A stretch of DNA of 64,000 nt from an uncultured Acidimicrobiales bacterium (GCA_938015295.1 CALLQB010000072.1:62001-126000); one strand, 5' to 3'. Positions 1 to 8,184 are shown, counted from the first letter of the stretch. Translations and numbers: made by a program. The notes: generated by a model from the letters alone, not told the origin.

Positions 1-554
1 GCCGAACCCGCGGCGAGGCCATCAAGTCCATCGGTGAGATTCACGGCGTTACTCATACCGGTGATCACCAGCACCGCCCACGCGACCCACAGCCATCGCC
101 CAAGATCGATCCCAATCGTGTGCCACGTGAGGAAACCCAAGTCGGTACGCACCGACGTGTACTGGGTCATCAGCACCGCAAACCCGATCGCAACGGTGAG
201 CAGCCCAATCATTTTTGCCCGTTTGTTCAGACCGAGATTGCGCTCGCGTACAACCTTGATCCAGTCATCCATGAGCCCAACGAGACCCCCACCGATGATG
301 GCGAGCATCACCAGAATGCCCGTTCGCGTATAGATACCGCCGTAGAAATCGCTCACCACGTACCCGAAGGTTGCGCTCGACACGATGGCGATGCCGCCCA
401 TCGTGGGGGTACCGGCCTTGATCGCATGTCCTTCTGGACCGTCGTCGCGAATCGGCTGGCCGATGCGGTAACGAATCAACAGCTCGATCACGAGCTTGGT
501 GCCGAAAAGCGAAATGATCAACGCCATTCCGGCCGCCAGAAGCATTCGAATCAT
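1..554 (-). CDS. mraY: Phospho-N-acetylmuramoyl-pentapeptide transferase MraY (N-terminal part, cut by window edge)
   Basis: The reading frame starts at an ATG (552-554) and runs open to the window edge, so about 184 N-terminal residues are visible. It is a polytopic membrane protein that would make lipid I from UDP-MurNAc-pentapeptide and undecaprenyl phosphate. Visible family marks are the early GTPTMGG segment, the acidic GLMDDWIK segment, and NAVNLTDGLDGLA near the edge, all conserved in the MraY/WecA superfamily. Its ATG overlaps the TGA of murE by 4 nt (tcat on the plus strand), so translation is probably coupled. No murF lies between murE and mraY, which is unusual for a dcw cluster. 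Confidence 0.95.
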   Translation of the reverse strand, partial: MIRMLLAAGMALIISLFGTKLVIELLIRYRIGQPIRDDGPEGHAIKAGTPTMGGIAIVSSATFGYVVSDFYGGIYTRTGILVMLAIIGGGLVGLMDDWIKVVRERNLGLNKRAKMIGLLTVAIGFAVLMTQYTSVRTDLGFLTWHTIGIDLGRWLWVAWAVLVITGMSNAVNLTDGLDGLAAGS

Positions 555-1963
555 GCGGCACCTCCCGCCAACGACGCCAGTATCTCTCGGGCCACCGCCC
601 GGTCATCGAAGTCGCTCACAACAGCGCCGATCGTTTGTGTTGTTTCGTGGCCTTTGCCTGCAAGTAATACAACATCACCCGGTAGAGCCTCGCGCAGGGC
701 CGCCTCGATTGCACTGCGTCGATCGACTTCGATCAACCACGGCTCACCAGCCATACCCGAAACGACATCTTCGATGATGACCATCGGGTCCTCCGACCGG
801 GGATTGTCGGAGGTGACCACGACAAGGTCAGCGTTTCTGTGCGCCACCTCGCCCATCATCGGCCGCTTCGACCGGTCACGGTCGCCGCCTGCGCCAAACA
901 CCGTAAGCACTCTGCCCTGCGCCACATCTTTCGCGGCGAGTATTGCGCCTTCGAGACTGTCAGGGGTGTGCGAATAGTCGACCACAATGCCGAACGCCTG
1001 GCCTGCTTCGACCAGCTCAAAGCGACCTGGAACCGGCAGAAGATTCGTCAATCCCGAGGCAACGTCGCTGGGAGCTATGTCGAGTGCAAGAGCTGTTTCG
1101 GCTGCCAAAAGCGCATTCGCGACATTGAATCGCCCACCCATAGGCAGATCGACCTGCTGATCGCACCAAACGAACGAACTCGCACCCACATCGGCCAAAG
1201 CAACGTCGGCAAGGTCGGGCGAAACCCGAACCGTCTCGATTTCGGCTGCAGCGCATTGGTCGGCAAGCACGACTCCCCAGTCGTCGGCAACCCAGATCAC
1301 CGCGGTACGCCCACGTCCGGGAGCAAAGAGCCGTGCCTTGGCCGCAAAGTAGTCATCCATCGACTCGTGATAATCAAGATGATCGACCGAAAGGTTCGTA
1401 AACACCGTGGCAGCGAACGCCACACAATCGGCCCGGTGCTGCACCAGCGCGTGCGACGACACTTCCATCGCCACCAGGTCAACACCTCCGGCCACTGCCT
1501 GCGCCAGTTGCGCTTGAAGATCGATGGCCTCGGGGGTGGTCCGAGCACCCGTGAGAGTACCGATGACCGACGCAGACAGTCCAGCCGCCTCGGCGATAGC
1601 GGCGATCATCGACACGGTCGTCGTTTTGCCATTTGTGCCAGTCACACCAACTACCGTCAATTTTTGACTCGGATTGTCGTGAAAGGCGGCGGCAATCGGT
1701 GCCATGGCAGCACGGCTGCTCTCCACTACTATCTGGGGCAGCTCGAATGGGCTAGGCCGCTCAACCACCACAGCCGCAGCTCCAGCAGCCATCGCACTCT
1801 CGATGTGATCGTGCCCGTCAGAGCTTTCACCTGGCACGGCGAAGAAGAGCGAGCCCTCAACGACCTGGCGGCTATCAAAGAACAGGCCAGCGATATCAGG
1901 ATTGTCGCCAAGCTCGGTCCCGGGCAGGCAATCGACAACTGCTGCTAGATCACGAAGTTGCAT
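551..1963 (-). CDS. murE: UDP-N-acetylmuramoyl-tripeptide synthetase MurE
   Basis: A 470-residue Mur ligase, the usual length for MurE. It adds the third amino acid to UDP-MurNAc-L-Ala-D-Glu in the cytoplasm using ATP. The ATP-binding loop GVTGTNGKTT lies at about residues 106-115. A DNPR motif at about 386-389 is the signature of enzymes that add meso-diaminopimelate rather than lysine, so mDAP-type peptidoglycan is predicted. The AGKGHE motif near the C terminus is also present. Its start lies 14 nt inside the end of ftsI, and its TGA overlaps the mraY ATG, so it sits in a tightly coupled division/wall operon. Confidence 0.96.
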   Translation of the reverse strand: MQLRDLAAVVDCLPGTELGDNPDIAGLFFDSRQVVEGSLFFAVPGESSDGHDHIESAMAAGAAAVVVERPSPFELPQIVVESSRAAMAPIAAAFHDNPSQKLTVVGVTGTNGKTTTVSMIAAIAEAAGLSASVIGTLTGARTTPEAIDLQAQLAQAVAGGVDLVAMEVSSHALVQHRADCVAFAATVFTNLSVDHLDYHESMDDYFAAKARLFAPGRGRTAVIWVADDWGVVLADQCAAAEIETVRVSPDLADVALADVGASSFVWCDQQVDLPMGGRFNVANALLAAETALALDIAPSDVASGLTNLLPVPGRFELVEAGQAFGIVVDYSHTPDSLEGAILAAKDVAQGRVLTVFGAGGDRDRSKRPMMGEVAHRNADLVVVTSDNPRSEDPMVIIEDVVSGMAGEPWLIEVDRRSAIEAALREALPGDVVLLAGKGHETTQTIGAVVSDFDDRAVAREILASLAGGAA

Positions 1964-4094
1964 CGTCGGCGATGGTGTCAGACCCGCTGGCGGGATCAGC
2001 TATCGGCGGCGTAGTCGCAGCGTCCTTCTCGGCCTTTCGTTCGGCCCGAGCCGCCTTCTTCGCCTCGGATGCGGCCCGCTCTGCCTCTTCTTCTGCCGCA
2101 ATCGCGGCCCGTTCCTGTGCTTGCTCCTCGGCCTTCGCCGCCGCCGCCTCAGCAGCTGCTCGTGCTTCGGCCTCAGCCTGCTCGCGCACGAGCCTTTCGC
2201 GCTCGGTCTCGCTTCGCACCCGCTCTCCGTCGTCTCCCGTTTCGATGCCGACGTCGACAGATGTGACTAGTGACGGCGGCACGCGAAGGTGCTGCAACGC
2301 ATACCTAGAGAGTTTCGCAAACAGCGGAGCTGCTGCCGCTCCGCCCGAAATTTCGCTCTCATAACCCTGTGGCTCGTCGATAACCACAAGGATCGATACC
2401 GCAGGATCGTCAGCTGGCAAGAACCCGCCGAACGTAGCGACGTAGTGAAAACGACCAAGCTCATCCTGGTAACCGCCACCAGGTTGCGGTTTCCACGATG
2501 TTCCGGTCTTTCCCGCAGTGGGATACCCAGGGATCGCAGCGGCGCGACCAGTGCCGGACTGGACCACCGACTCCATCATGGTCACCAACTTCTGCGCAGT
2601 GGATTCTGCGATGACTCGCCGGCTTGGTTCGTACGGCGGTTGGCGGAGCTCGCCGTTCGGACCCGTCGTGCCAAGCACCAACTTGGGCGGCACATACACC
2701 CCACCATTTGCGATGATGTTGAACGACTGGAGAATCTGCAACGGGGTTGCGGCAATACCTTGACCAATCGAGATACTCGGAAGTGACGTGCCCGACCAGG
2801 TATCGACCTCACGAAGTAGTCCCTTTTCTTCATAGGGGAACCGGAGCGTCGACGTATTCCCAAAGCCAAAATCCGACAACGTGTCGTGCAGGCCCTGCTC
2901 ACCTAGCCGCTCGGCCCACTGGATGGTGCCAATGTTGGACGACTCTCGCATGATGTCGACCGGCGTCCACCACTGCGTGTCGTGGTAGTGGTCGTCGGTA
3001 AAGGCTTTGTCGTAGATGACCTTCTCGTACGCAACGTCCATGGCCGTGTCGAGACTGCCAAGACCCGCCTCGAAGACACCAGCGAAAGTAACCGGTTTGA
3101 GGACCGAGCCGGGCTCGTAGATCCAACTCAGTGCCCGGTTCTCTCCAGTGATCACCACATCACCATCGTCGGTGCGCGAAGCCGAGGCCATCGACAAGAT
3201 CTCGCCGGACGACGGCTCCATGATGATGACCACACCACCGTCGGCTCGGGTATCGACAACTTGTTGTTGCAAAAGACGCTCGGTCTCAAACTGCAGTGTT
3301 CGGTCGAGACTGATCTGCACATCGGCCCCCGGGACTGCGTCCTCTAACTCGTAGACGCCACCAGGAATCGCGGTGCCATCCTTCGCGCGTTCGAACAACA
3401 GCTGGCCCGGAACCCCTCGTAGCTCGTCGCCGAACTCAAGCTCCAAACCGCTCACGCCACGATGGTCAGTGTCGACTCGGCCTAGCACGCTCCGGGCAAA
3501 CTCATTGCCAAGTGGGTTATAGCGGGCGGCTTCCTCGTAGCTGTAGATGCCCGACAATTCGAGTTCCTCGATCGCCGCGGCGACCTCGGTCGTCACCTGA
3601 CGAGCAACATAGGCAAACTGGCTTCCCTCTCGTCGGAAACGCTGTTCAAGAACGGCCGCCTCGACGCCAACAAGCGGGGCGAGGCTCCGTGCGGTGTTCG
3701 CCGGGTCGACGATGAGCCGAGGGTCGGCTGCGATAGTGGGTGTAGGCAACGACACAGCGAGGGCGACGCCAGAGCGATCGAGAATGCGGCCCCGACCGCC
3801 AGCGATCTCCACCGAGCGAATTCGTTGCGACTCGCCATAGTTGAGGTACTCCTCGGTGCCGAACGCTTGCACCTGAACCAGGCGAAACATCAAGCCCCCG
3901 CCGGCGAGTGCGAAGATGACGATGAGCACCAAGATCCGTCGTGGATGCAGCCGCGGGGCTGCCCGTTTGCTGCGTGGTCGCGGCGCCGGTCGCTTCGCTC
4001 GTGCACTTTTTGCGGTCGCCGATGATCGGGATCGCGCCGGCGAACGGGGGCTCGATTTCTGCCCGCTAGTTGGGCGCGACCGCGTACTGGTCAT
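1950..4094 (-). CDS. ftsI: Septal peptidoglycan transpeptidase FtsI/PBP3-type with long charged C-terminal tail
   Basis: A 714-residue class B penicillin-binding protein. It has a basic cytoplasmic N terminus (1-52), one membrane segment at about 53-70, a dimerisation domain, and a transpeptidase domain with the three active-site motifs: SVLK (Ser330, Lys333), SSN (385-387) and KTGT (529-532). It would cross-link septal peptidoglycan. The ATG overlaps the ftsL TGA by 4 nt. The odd part is the tail from about residue 620 to 714, rich in Glu, Ala, Lys and Arg and probably helical or coiled-coil, ending in a Ser/Asp/Thr-rich stretch. Most FtsI proteins stop soon after the transpeptidase domain. 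Confident on identity; the tail role is unknown. Confidence 0.95.
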   Translation of the reverse strand: MTSTRSRPTSGQKSSPRSPARSRSSATAKSARAKRPAPRPRSKRAAPRLHPRRILVLIVIFALAGGGLMFRLVQVQAFGTEEYLNYGESQRIRSVEIAGGRGRILDRSGVALAVSLPTPTIAADPRLIVDPANTARSLAPLVGVEAAVLEQRFRREGSQFAYVARQVTTEVAAAIEELELSGIYSYEEAARYNPLGNEFARSVLGRVDTDHRGVSGLELEFGDELRGVPGQLLFERAKDGTAIPGGVYELEDAVPGADVQISLDRTLQFETERLLQQQVVDTRADGGVVIIMEPSSGEILSMASASRTDDGDVVITGENRALSWIYEPGSVLKPVTFAGVFEAGLGSLDTAMDVAYEKVIYDKAFTDDHYHDTQWWTPVDIMRESSNIGTIQWAERLGEQGLHDTLSDFGFGNTSTLRFPYEEKGLLREVDTWSGTSLPSISIGQGIAATPLQILQSFNIIANGGVYVPPKLVLGTTGPNGELRQPPYEPSRRVIAESTAQKLVTMMESVVQSGTGRAAAIPGYPTAGKTGTSWKPQPGGGYQDELGRFHYVATFGGFLPADDPAVSILVVIDEPQGYESEISGGAAAAPLFAKLSRYALQHLRVPPSLVTSVDVGIETGDDGERVRSETERERLVREQAEAEARAAAEAAAAKAEEQAQERAAIAAEEEAERAASEAKKAARAERKAEKDAATTPPIADPASGSDTIADDATS

Positions 4095-4534
4095 TCAGAT
4101 GCTCCGAAGGGATTCGGCCCAGGCAGGGGCACCTTGGTCGTGGGGTCGTCGGGCACAACCGCGGCGAGATAAGGACGGTTATCGGGTGTCACCATGCCGA
4201 GCCGCACTTGCGCCTCGGAAAGAATCCGCTGCGGTGCTTCGAGCTTCGCCACCTCGAGCGAGAGCCGGTTTTGGGTCTCGCTATTTTCAGCGATGTCGCG
4301 CCCGAGCTGATCCTTTTCGACTTGGTACTGCACAACACCCGTCTGCACGACGACCGAGCCCAGAAGCGCACCGAACAACGCAACGAACGCAAAAACTCCG
4401 AGCAGGCCAAGCGACCACACTCGAGGAGAATCGACGGCTTGCACCGCAACTCGTCTTGTGCGCTTGCGTTGTGTCTTCGGTGATTCCCCGTCGTTGGAGA
4501 GTTTTCTGGCCGTCGCTGTCGAGGAACGACTCAT
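4091..4534 (-). CDS. ftsL: Cell-division protein FtsL-like
   Basis: A 147-residue bitopic protein with a basic cytoplasmic region (1-38), one hydrophobic membrane segment at about 40-64, and a short extracytoplasmic heptad-like segment followed by a Pro-rich end. That matches FtsL, which forms a coiled coil with DivIC/FtsB and recruits FtsW/FtsI to the septum. FtsL sequences are poorly conserved, so the call rests on size, topology and position between rsmH and ftsI. The start at 4534 is chosen because its ATG overlaps the rsmH TGA (4531-4534), the same 4-nt coupling seen at the next two junctions. A longer frame reaches upstream but lies inside rsmH. Confidence 0.88.
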   Translation of the reverse strand: MSRSSTATARKLSNDGESPKTQRKRTRRVAVQAVDSPRVWSLGLLGVFAFVALFGALLGSVVVQTGVVQYQVEKDQLGRDIAENSETQNRLSLEVAKLEAPQRILSEAQVRLGMVTPDNRPYLAAVVPDDPTTKVPLPGPNPFGASE

Positions 4535-5451
4535 GACGCCACCGCAATTCTTTCGATAGCTCGTAGACGGGCACTGCCCGCCCTGCGGTTCTCGTCGGCC
4601 TCGCCGGTCGAAGGCTTCTTCGACCCGTTCCACAACAACGCGAACTCTGCATTGTTGAGAGGTACCGGCGATCGGTGGTCGTCGACATCCACGAGGTCGC
4701 GAAAGACCTGTTTCACGATCCGGTCTTCGCCAGAGTGATAGGCCAGCACCGCACCGCGACCGCCGACGCAAAGCCGTTCGAGGGCGGCGTCCAGCGCCCC
4801 TTGCAGAATATCGAGTTCGTTGTTGACTTCGATTCGGAGCGCCTGAAATGTGCGCTTCGATGGATCACCACGACGCTTATCTCTTGCCGGCGTTGCGTCG
4901 CGCACGATATCGGCGAGCTGTGCTGTGGTTTCCACTGGCCGCTGCGCAATAATCGACCTGGCGATTCGCACAGCATGCTTTTCGTCGCCGTAGGACCGAA
5001 GGATGTCGACAAGATCGCGTTCGGAAGCTTGGTTTACCACATCGGCTGCGGTTCGACCGCTACCTTGATCCATGCGCATGTCGAGCGGACCGTCGGTGCG
5101 GTAACTGAAGCCGCGCTGTCCCGTGTCGATCTGGTGCGACGAAACGCCAAGATCGAAGAGAAAGCCCGAAATTTCGGCGTGGCCGAGCTCGTCGAGTTTG
5201 GTGCCAAGTGTGTCGAACCTGGCTTTCACCGCTGTCGCTCTCTCCCCGTAAGGCTCGAGTTGGTGCCGTGCAGCGGTCAAAGCTTCGTCGTCTTGGTCGA
5301 TGCCAACTACCGCGAGATCGGGATTGCTAGCAAGCAGCGCAGCCGCATGACCTGCACCGCCAAGCGTTGCGTCAACGACGACACCCGGCGGAACGTCGGC
5401 GAAGATCGCAAGGATCTCCTCGACCATCACGGGAATGTGCTGGAACGTCAT
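4531..5451 (-). CDS. rsmH: 16S rRNA (cytosine-1402-N4) methyltransferase RsmH (MraW)
   Basis: About 306 residues from the ATG at 5451, the normal RsmH length. The protein begins TFQHIPVMVEEIL, the conserved family start, followed by the S-adenosylmethionine site VDATLGGAGHA and the FDLGVSSHQID and RGFSYR segments. It would methylate N4 of C1402 in the 16S rRNA P-site. The open frame continues upstream to 5676, but that part has no family similarity and crosses a palindrome, so it is excluded; a GTG three codons upstream is a possible alternative. Its TGA overlaps the ftsL ATG. Confidence 0.95.
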   Translation of the reverse strand: MTFQHIPVMVEEILAIFADVPPGVVVDATLGGAGHAAALLASNPDLAVVGIDQDDEALTAARHQLEPYGERATAVKARFDTLGTKLDELGHAEISGFLFDLGVSSHQIDTGQRGFSYRTDGPLDMRMDQGSGRTAADVVNQASERDLVDILRSYGDEKHAVRIARSIIAQRPVETTAQLADIVRDATPARDKRRGDPSKRTFQALRIEVNNELDILQGALDAALERLCVGGRGAVLAYHSGEDRIVKQVFRDLVDVDDHRSPVPLNNAEFALLWNGSKKPSTGEADENRRAGSARLRAIERIAVAS

Positions 5452-5540
5452 GGTATGCACCGGACACCCGCAGTCGACATGGCTCAGCGCAGGCAAACGA
5501 ATTCGTCTAGCGAATTCGTCGGCCGCAACCGTGTACCAAT

Positions 5541-5560
5541 GTTTCACCCTGTGGTGAAAC
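5541..5560. promoter_or_regulatory. Palindrome upstream of rsmH, possible operator
   Basis: Perfect inverted repeat with arms GTTTCACC and GGTGAAAC around a 4-nt centre, about 90 bp upstream of the rsmH start. The form suits a dimeric regulator, but no known site is recognised. Confidence 0.35.
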
Positions 5561-5753
5561 AATCGAAACACAGCTCGGCCATCGGCAGTCCTCCGACCAG
5601 CAGACGCACGCTGGGTTTTCTCTCCCAAACGAGCTAGATGGTAAGCGGGCGGAGTAGGGGCCTTCCATCGTGCCAATCGGAAGACTGCCGATGAACGAGC
5701 AATGTTTTTCTGTGGGGTCTTTGGGGTGATTCTCCTGCGTTAGGGCTTGGACA

Positions 5754-5777
5754 GTGAACGGGTGAACGGGTGAACGG
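5754..5777. repeat. Three perfect 8-bp tandem repeats (GTGAACGG)
   Basis: GTGAACGG occurs three times head to tail directly downstream of mraZ. It is noncoding, with no evident function. Confidence 0.85.
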
Positions 5778-5805
5778 TTGTTGGGTTAGGCGGCCGGCGG
5801 TGGGG

Positions 5806-6243
5806 TCATATCCCCATTCCGCTCTCGAGAAGTTCCATCAGGTCGGCCGTCGATTCGTCGGAGTCGGCTTCCCATGCTTCTTTGTCCCAGATTTCGACTC
5901 GGTCCATCGCTCCGACGAGAACGACTTCGCGCTGCAAATTCGCGAAGTTCAACAAGTTCTCCGGAACGAGAATCCGCCCCTGGGCGTCGGGATTGATCTG
6001 GGCGGATTCCGAGGTCATCTTTCGCAGGTCCTTGTGACCCTGCCGGGTGTCGCCCGATCTCGCCTGTTCGACGATCCGTTGCAGATACGCGTGGTACTCG
6101 TCCTCGGTCCACAGAGCCAGACACCGACCGAAGCCCGGAGACAGGTAGGTCTCGACGCCCTCGAGCTGGTGTCGAATCTTTGACGGGAGAACAAGCCGCC
6201 CCTTTTTGTCCAACGTGTGATGGAACGTCCCAACAAAGATCAT
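5806..6243 (-). CDS. mraZ: Transcriptional regulator MraZ
   Basis: A 145-residue protein with two SpoVT/AbrB-like MraZ half-domains, each carrying the DxxxR signature (DKKGRL near residue 12, DAQGRI near 82). It begins MIFVGTFHHTLD, typical of the family. MraZ is the first gene of most dcw clusters and represses its own operon by binding short G-rich repeats upstream. Here the start is preceded by an AAGGAG ribosome site about 12 nt upstream, and by a candidate promoter with GTGG repeats (6415-6460). It is divergent from the cytosine deaminase gene. Confidence 0.96.
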   Translation of the reverse strand: MIFVGTFHHTLDKKGRLVLPSKIRHQLEGVETYLSPGFGRCLALWTEDEYHAYLQRIVEQARSGDTRQGHKDLRKMTSESAQINPDAQGRILVPENLLNFANLQREVVLVGAMDRVEIWDKEAWEADSDESTADLMELLESGMGI

Positions 6244-6414
6244 CGTGTGTGGACTCCTTCGTTGGGTTACTCGAGGCGGATGGGACTTCGTGCGGATCGG
6301 GCAGCGACGTTATGAGGCGGAGCCCCGTCAACACTCCCGTTGGTTTCTGAGCAGTGTTGCCACCAGAAAGTGAGCGGAAGTGAGGACTGAGGGTGTTCTC
6401 GTTCTCCATAATGA

Positions 6415-6460
6415 CCCACTTTATGGCTTTTCGCCCCACCATGTCAATCACTCTCACCAC
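6415..6460 (-). promoter_or_regulatory. Candidate mraZ promoter overlapped by GTGG repeats (MraZ-box-like)
   Basis: On the minus strand a perfect TTGACA (6442-6447) is followed after 16 nt by CATAAA (6420-6425), a plausible sigma-70-type promoter. GTGG occurs at roughly one- and two-turn intervals across it (starting near 6460, 6439 and 6419), the last two as GTGGG. Known MraZ sites are short TGGG or AAAGTGG direct repeats spaced about 10 bp, so autoregulation is plausible, but this is inference. Confidence 0.45.
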
Positions 6461-6576
6461 AATTTCCTTATCCTCCCCATCAGCCACTACAAACACAGAG
6501 GCAACTTTTGTAACAGTAGTGACATGGAATGGCGTTTCAACGGGGTAAACACACCGCCGCGCAAACCCGTGCGTTC

Positions 6577-6582
6577 TAGACT
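6577..6582 (+). promoter_or_regulatory. -10 box of a leaderless promoter (cytosine deaminase)
   Basis: TAGACT lies 6 nt before the ATG at 6589, so transcription would start at or next to the start codon. No ribosome-binding site is present. Confidence 0.55.
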
Positions 6583-6588
6583 CGGGCA

Positions 6589-7050
6589 ATGGAATCTCTA
6601 GAGACTTCTGCCGATGCACGTTTTCTCGAAGCAGCGATCGATGAGGCAAGAGCCGGCCTGGCCGAAGGTGGCATCCCGATTGGTTCGGTTTTGGTCATCG
6701 ACGGCGAAATTGTGGGGCGCGGCCACAACCGAAGAGTGCAGAAATCGAGTCCGATTCTCCACGCAGAAATGGATGCGCTCGAAAACGCTGGCCGACTGAC
6801 GGCGAACGAGTACCGGCGTTCAACGCTCTATTCAACGTTGTCACCCTGCGACATGTGCAGCGGCTCGGTTTTGCTGTTTGGGATTCCGCGGGTGGTGATT
6901 GGCGAGAACACCACGTTTGTCGGCCCTGAGGAGTATGTCGCAGAGCGAGGCGTGCGTCTGACGGTGATGCACAATGAGGCGTGCATCGAACTGATGCGCT
7001 CGTTTATTGCCGAGCGCCCAGAACTCTGGAATGAGGACATCGCCGTATAG
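6589..7050 (+). CDS. Cytosine deaminase, yeast FCY1-type
   Basis: A 153-residue protein of the cytidine/deoxycytidylate deaminase fold. Zinc ligands and catalytic Glu are visible as HAE (His58, Glu60) and PCDMC (Cys87, Cys90). The match is closest to fungal FCY1 rather than to bacterial CodA or guanine deaminases: EGGIPIG, GRGHNRR, the LSPCDMC segment, GIPRVVIGEN, and a C-terminal ERPELWNEDI that parallels the yeast lid helix with its Trp and Asp. It should convert free cytosine to uracil for pyrimidine salvage. A TAGACT box 6 nt before the ATG suggests a leaderless transcript. No cytosine permease lies nearby. Confidence 0.82.
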   Translation: MESLETSADARFLEAAIDEARAGLAEGGIPIGSVLVIDGEIVGRGHNRRVQKSSPILHAEMDALENAGRLTANEYRRSTLYSTLSPCDMCSGSVLLFGIPRVVIGENTTFVGPEEYVAERGVRLTVMHNEACIELMRSFIAERPELWNEDIAV

Positions 7051-7107
7051 GCGAGGAAACACAGCCGTATAGGCGAGGAAACACAGCCGTATAGGCGAGA
7101 AAACACC
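7042..7107 (+). repeat. Three tandem 22-bp repeats at the deaminase stop codon
   Basis: A 22-bp unit (GCCGTATAGGCGAGG plus AAACACA) occurs three times without spacing at 7042-7063, 7064-7085 and 7086-7107, with two differences in the last copy. The deaminase stop codon lies in the first copy. There are no spacers, so it is not a CRISPR array. Confidence 0.9.
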
Positions 7108-7189
7108 GCCGAGTAGGGGCCATCTGGCCCATTGTCGGTGCGTCACCGCCCGCTCTACTCTCGTGCTTGTCGCCCCCACGATCACCGAG

Positions 7190-8161
7190 ATGATGACTAT
7201 GCGCAACAACAATCGAAAGAACACCAATCCGCCCGATGATCCAGAGGACATCGCCTATTGGGCGATTCCCAGTGCGCTCGACGAAACGCCGGCCGAACCG
7301 TCGTCGAGGTTTTTTATCCCGCCTACTTCACCGCCAGCATCGATGCCGGCGATACCGTCTGGTCCGCTGTTTACCGAGTCGGCGAGCGAATGGGTCGAAG
7401 CGACACCTTCGGCCGAAGTGCGAGATTTTCCGGTCGCAGCGAAGTCGACGACGCCCTATCGCCCCGACCTTCCTCAGCCCGGAGCGGTCATCGACCTCAC
7501 GAGCCGTACGCCGCATCTCTACGACGAGCTCTACGCCCTGTCGAGCGACGAAGCCAGTGAGGGCATCGAGGCCACCCTGCAGTCGACCGCCACCATTGAC
7601 CTAACCGAACGTCTCGGAGCAATGGCCAACGTCGGCCCCGACCAACTTCCTGTCGATCTGCGACAAGCGCTACGAACAGCAACCAGCCCCGTCGGCGGCC
7701 TGCCGCGGCTCGACAGCAGCCCTGTCGCTGGGAGTTCACTTTCAAGCTCATTCGACGGCAAAAGCGCAAACAACGAGGGATCCGACCACGGCGGTAGCCG
7801 CCCCAGTCCCCCGGGTACCCCTCACTCCCCTTCGATGATCAGCATCGATGTCCTCGGAGTCGCTCCGGTAGAACTGAGCGGATTGTTTACTGACATTCTT
7901 TCGGACAACGGTTTCAAAGTCAGCGCTGTTAGTCCGACCTCAACGGTTCTCACCCGAAGTGCCGGAACGATCACTATCGACCTAGTTGCCGATTCTGCAG
8001 GATGCATCATCGAGGTTGAAGACTGCCCCGTGGCCGCGATTCATCGCCTGGTACTTTCCGGACTGCTGCAAATCGGCTTTGAGCTAGTCGGTACCCGCGA
8101 TCGCGAAACCGTGCTTCGGCACAGCGGACGTCAATCGATGATTCGACTCGTCACCATCTGA
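7190..8161 (+). CDS. Hypothetical protein with disordered N-terminal region and compact C-terminal domain
   Basis: About 323 residues from the ATG at 7190; a GTG at 7163 is also in frame, but a TACTCT box lies only 1 nt before it, so the later start is preferred. Residues 1 to about 220 are rich in Pro, Ser, Ala and Asp and probably disordered. The last 110 or so residues (from SMISIDVLGVAP) form an alternating hydrophobic pattern like a small alpha/beta domain ending RQSMIRLVTI. No signal peptide, membrane segment or known motif is seen. The window gives no functional clue beyond its position between the deaminase and a convergent MBL gene. Confidence 0.6.
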   Translation: MMTMRNNNRKNTNPPDDPEDIAYWAIPSALDETPAEPSSRFFIPPTSPPASMPAIPSGPLFTESASEWVEATPSAEVRDFPVAAKSTTPYRPDLPQPGAVIDLTSRTPHLYDELYALSSDEASEGIEATLQSTATIDLTERLGAMANVGPDQLPVDLRQALRTATSPVGGLPRLDSSPVAGSSLSSSFDGKSANNEGSDHGGSRPSPPGTPHSPSMISIDVLGVAPVELSGLFTDILSDNGFKVSAVSPTSTVLTRSAGTITIDLVADSAGCIIEVEDCPVAAIHRLVLSGLLQIGFELVGTRDRETVLRHSGRQSMIRLVTI

Positions 8162-8184
8162 CAATCGCCTAGCTAGCACCGAGC

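Larger units (their letters stand above)
5452..5805. other. Gap between mraZ and rsmH
   Basis: A gap of about 354 bp, long for a dcw cluster. It holds three 8-bp tandem repeats just after mraZ (5754-5777), a perfect 8+8 palindrome (5541-5560), and two copies of CGAATTCGTC 13 bp apart (5498-5507 and 5511-5520). I see no coding region, no RNA gene and no hairpin with a T-tract. It could carry a second promoter for rsmH onwards. Confidence 0.5.
6244..6588. other. Divergent intergenic region mraZ / cytosine deaminase
   Basis: About 345 bp without a gene. It contains the mraZ ribosome site, the candidate mraZ promoter and GTGG repeats (6415-6460), and the leaderless promoter box of the deaminase (6577-6582). 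The implied mraZ leader is about 170 nt. Nothing else is recognised. Confidence 0.6.

Noticed and set aside
839-1948. Long plus-strand open frame opposite murE
   Set aside because: Antisense shadow of murE; its predicted product is rich in His and Arg with no family pattern.
4675-5637. Long plus-strand open frame opposite rsmH
   Set aside because: Shadow of rsmH caused by high-GC codon bias.
5452-5676. N-terminal extension of RsmH
   Set aside because: The conserved family start TFQHIPVM lies at 5451; the extension covers a palindrome and repeats and has no similarity.
7042-7107. Possible small CRISPR array
   Set aside because: The three 22-bp units are contiguous without spacers, and no cas gene is nearby.
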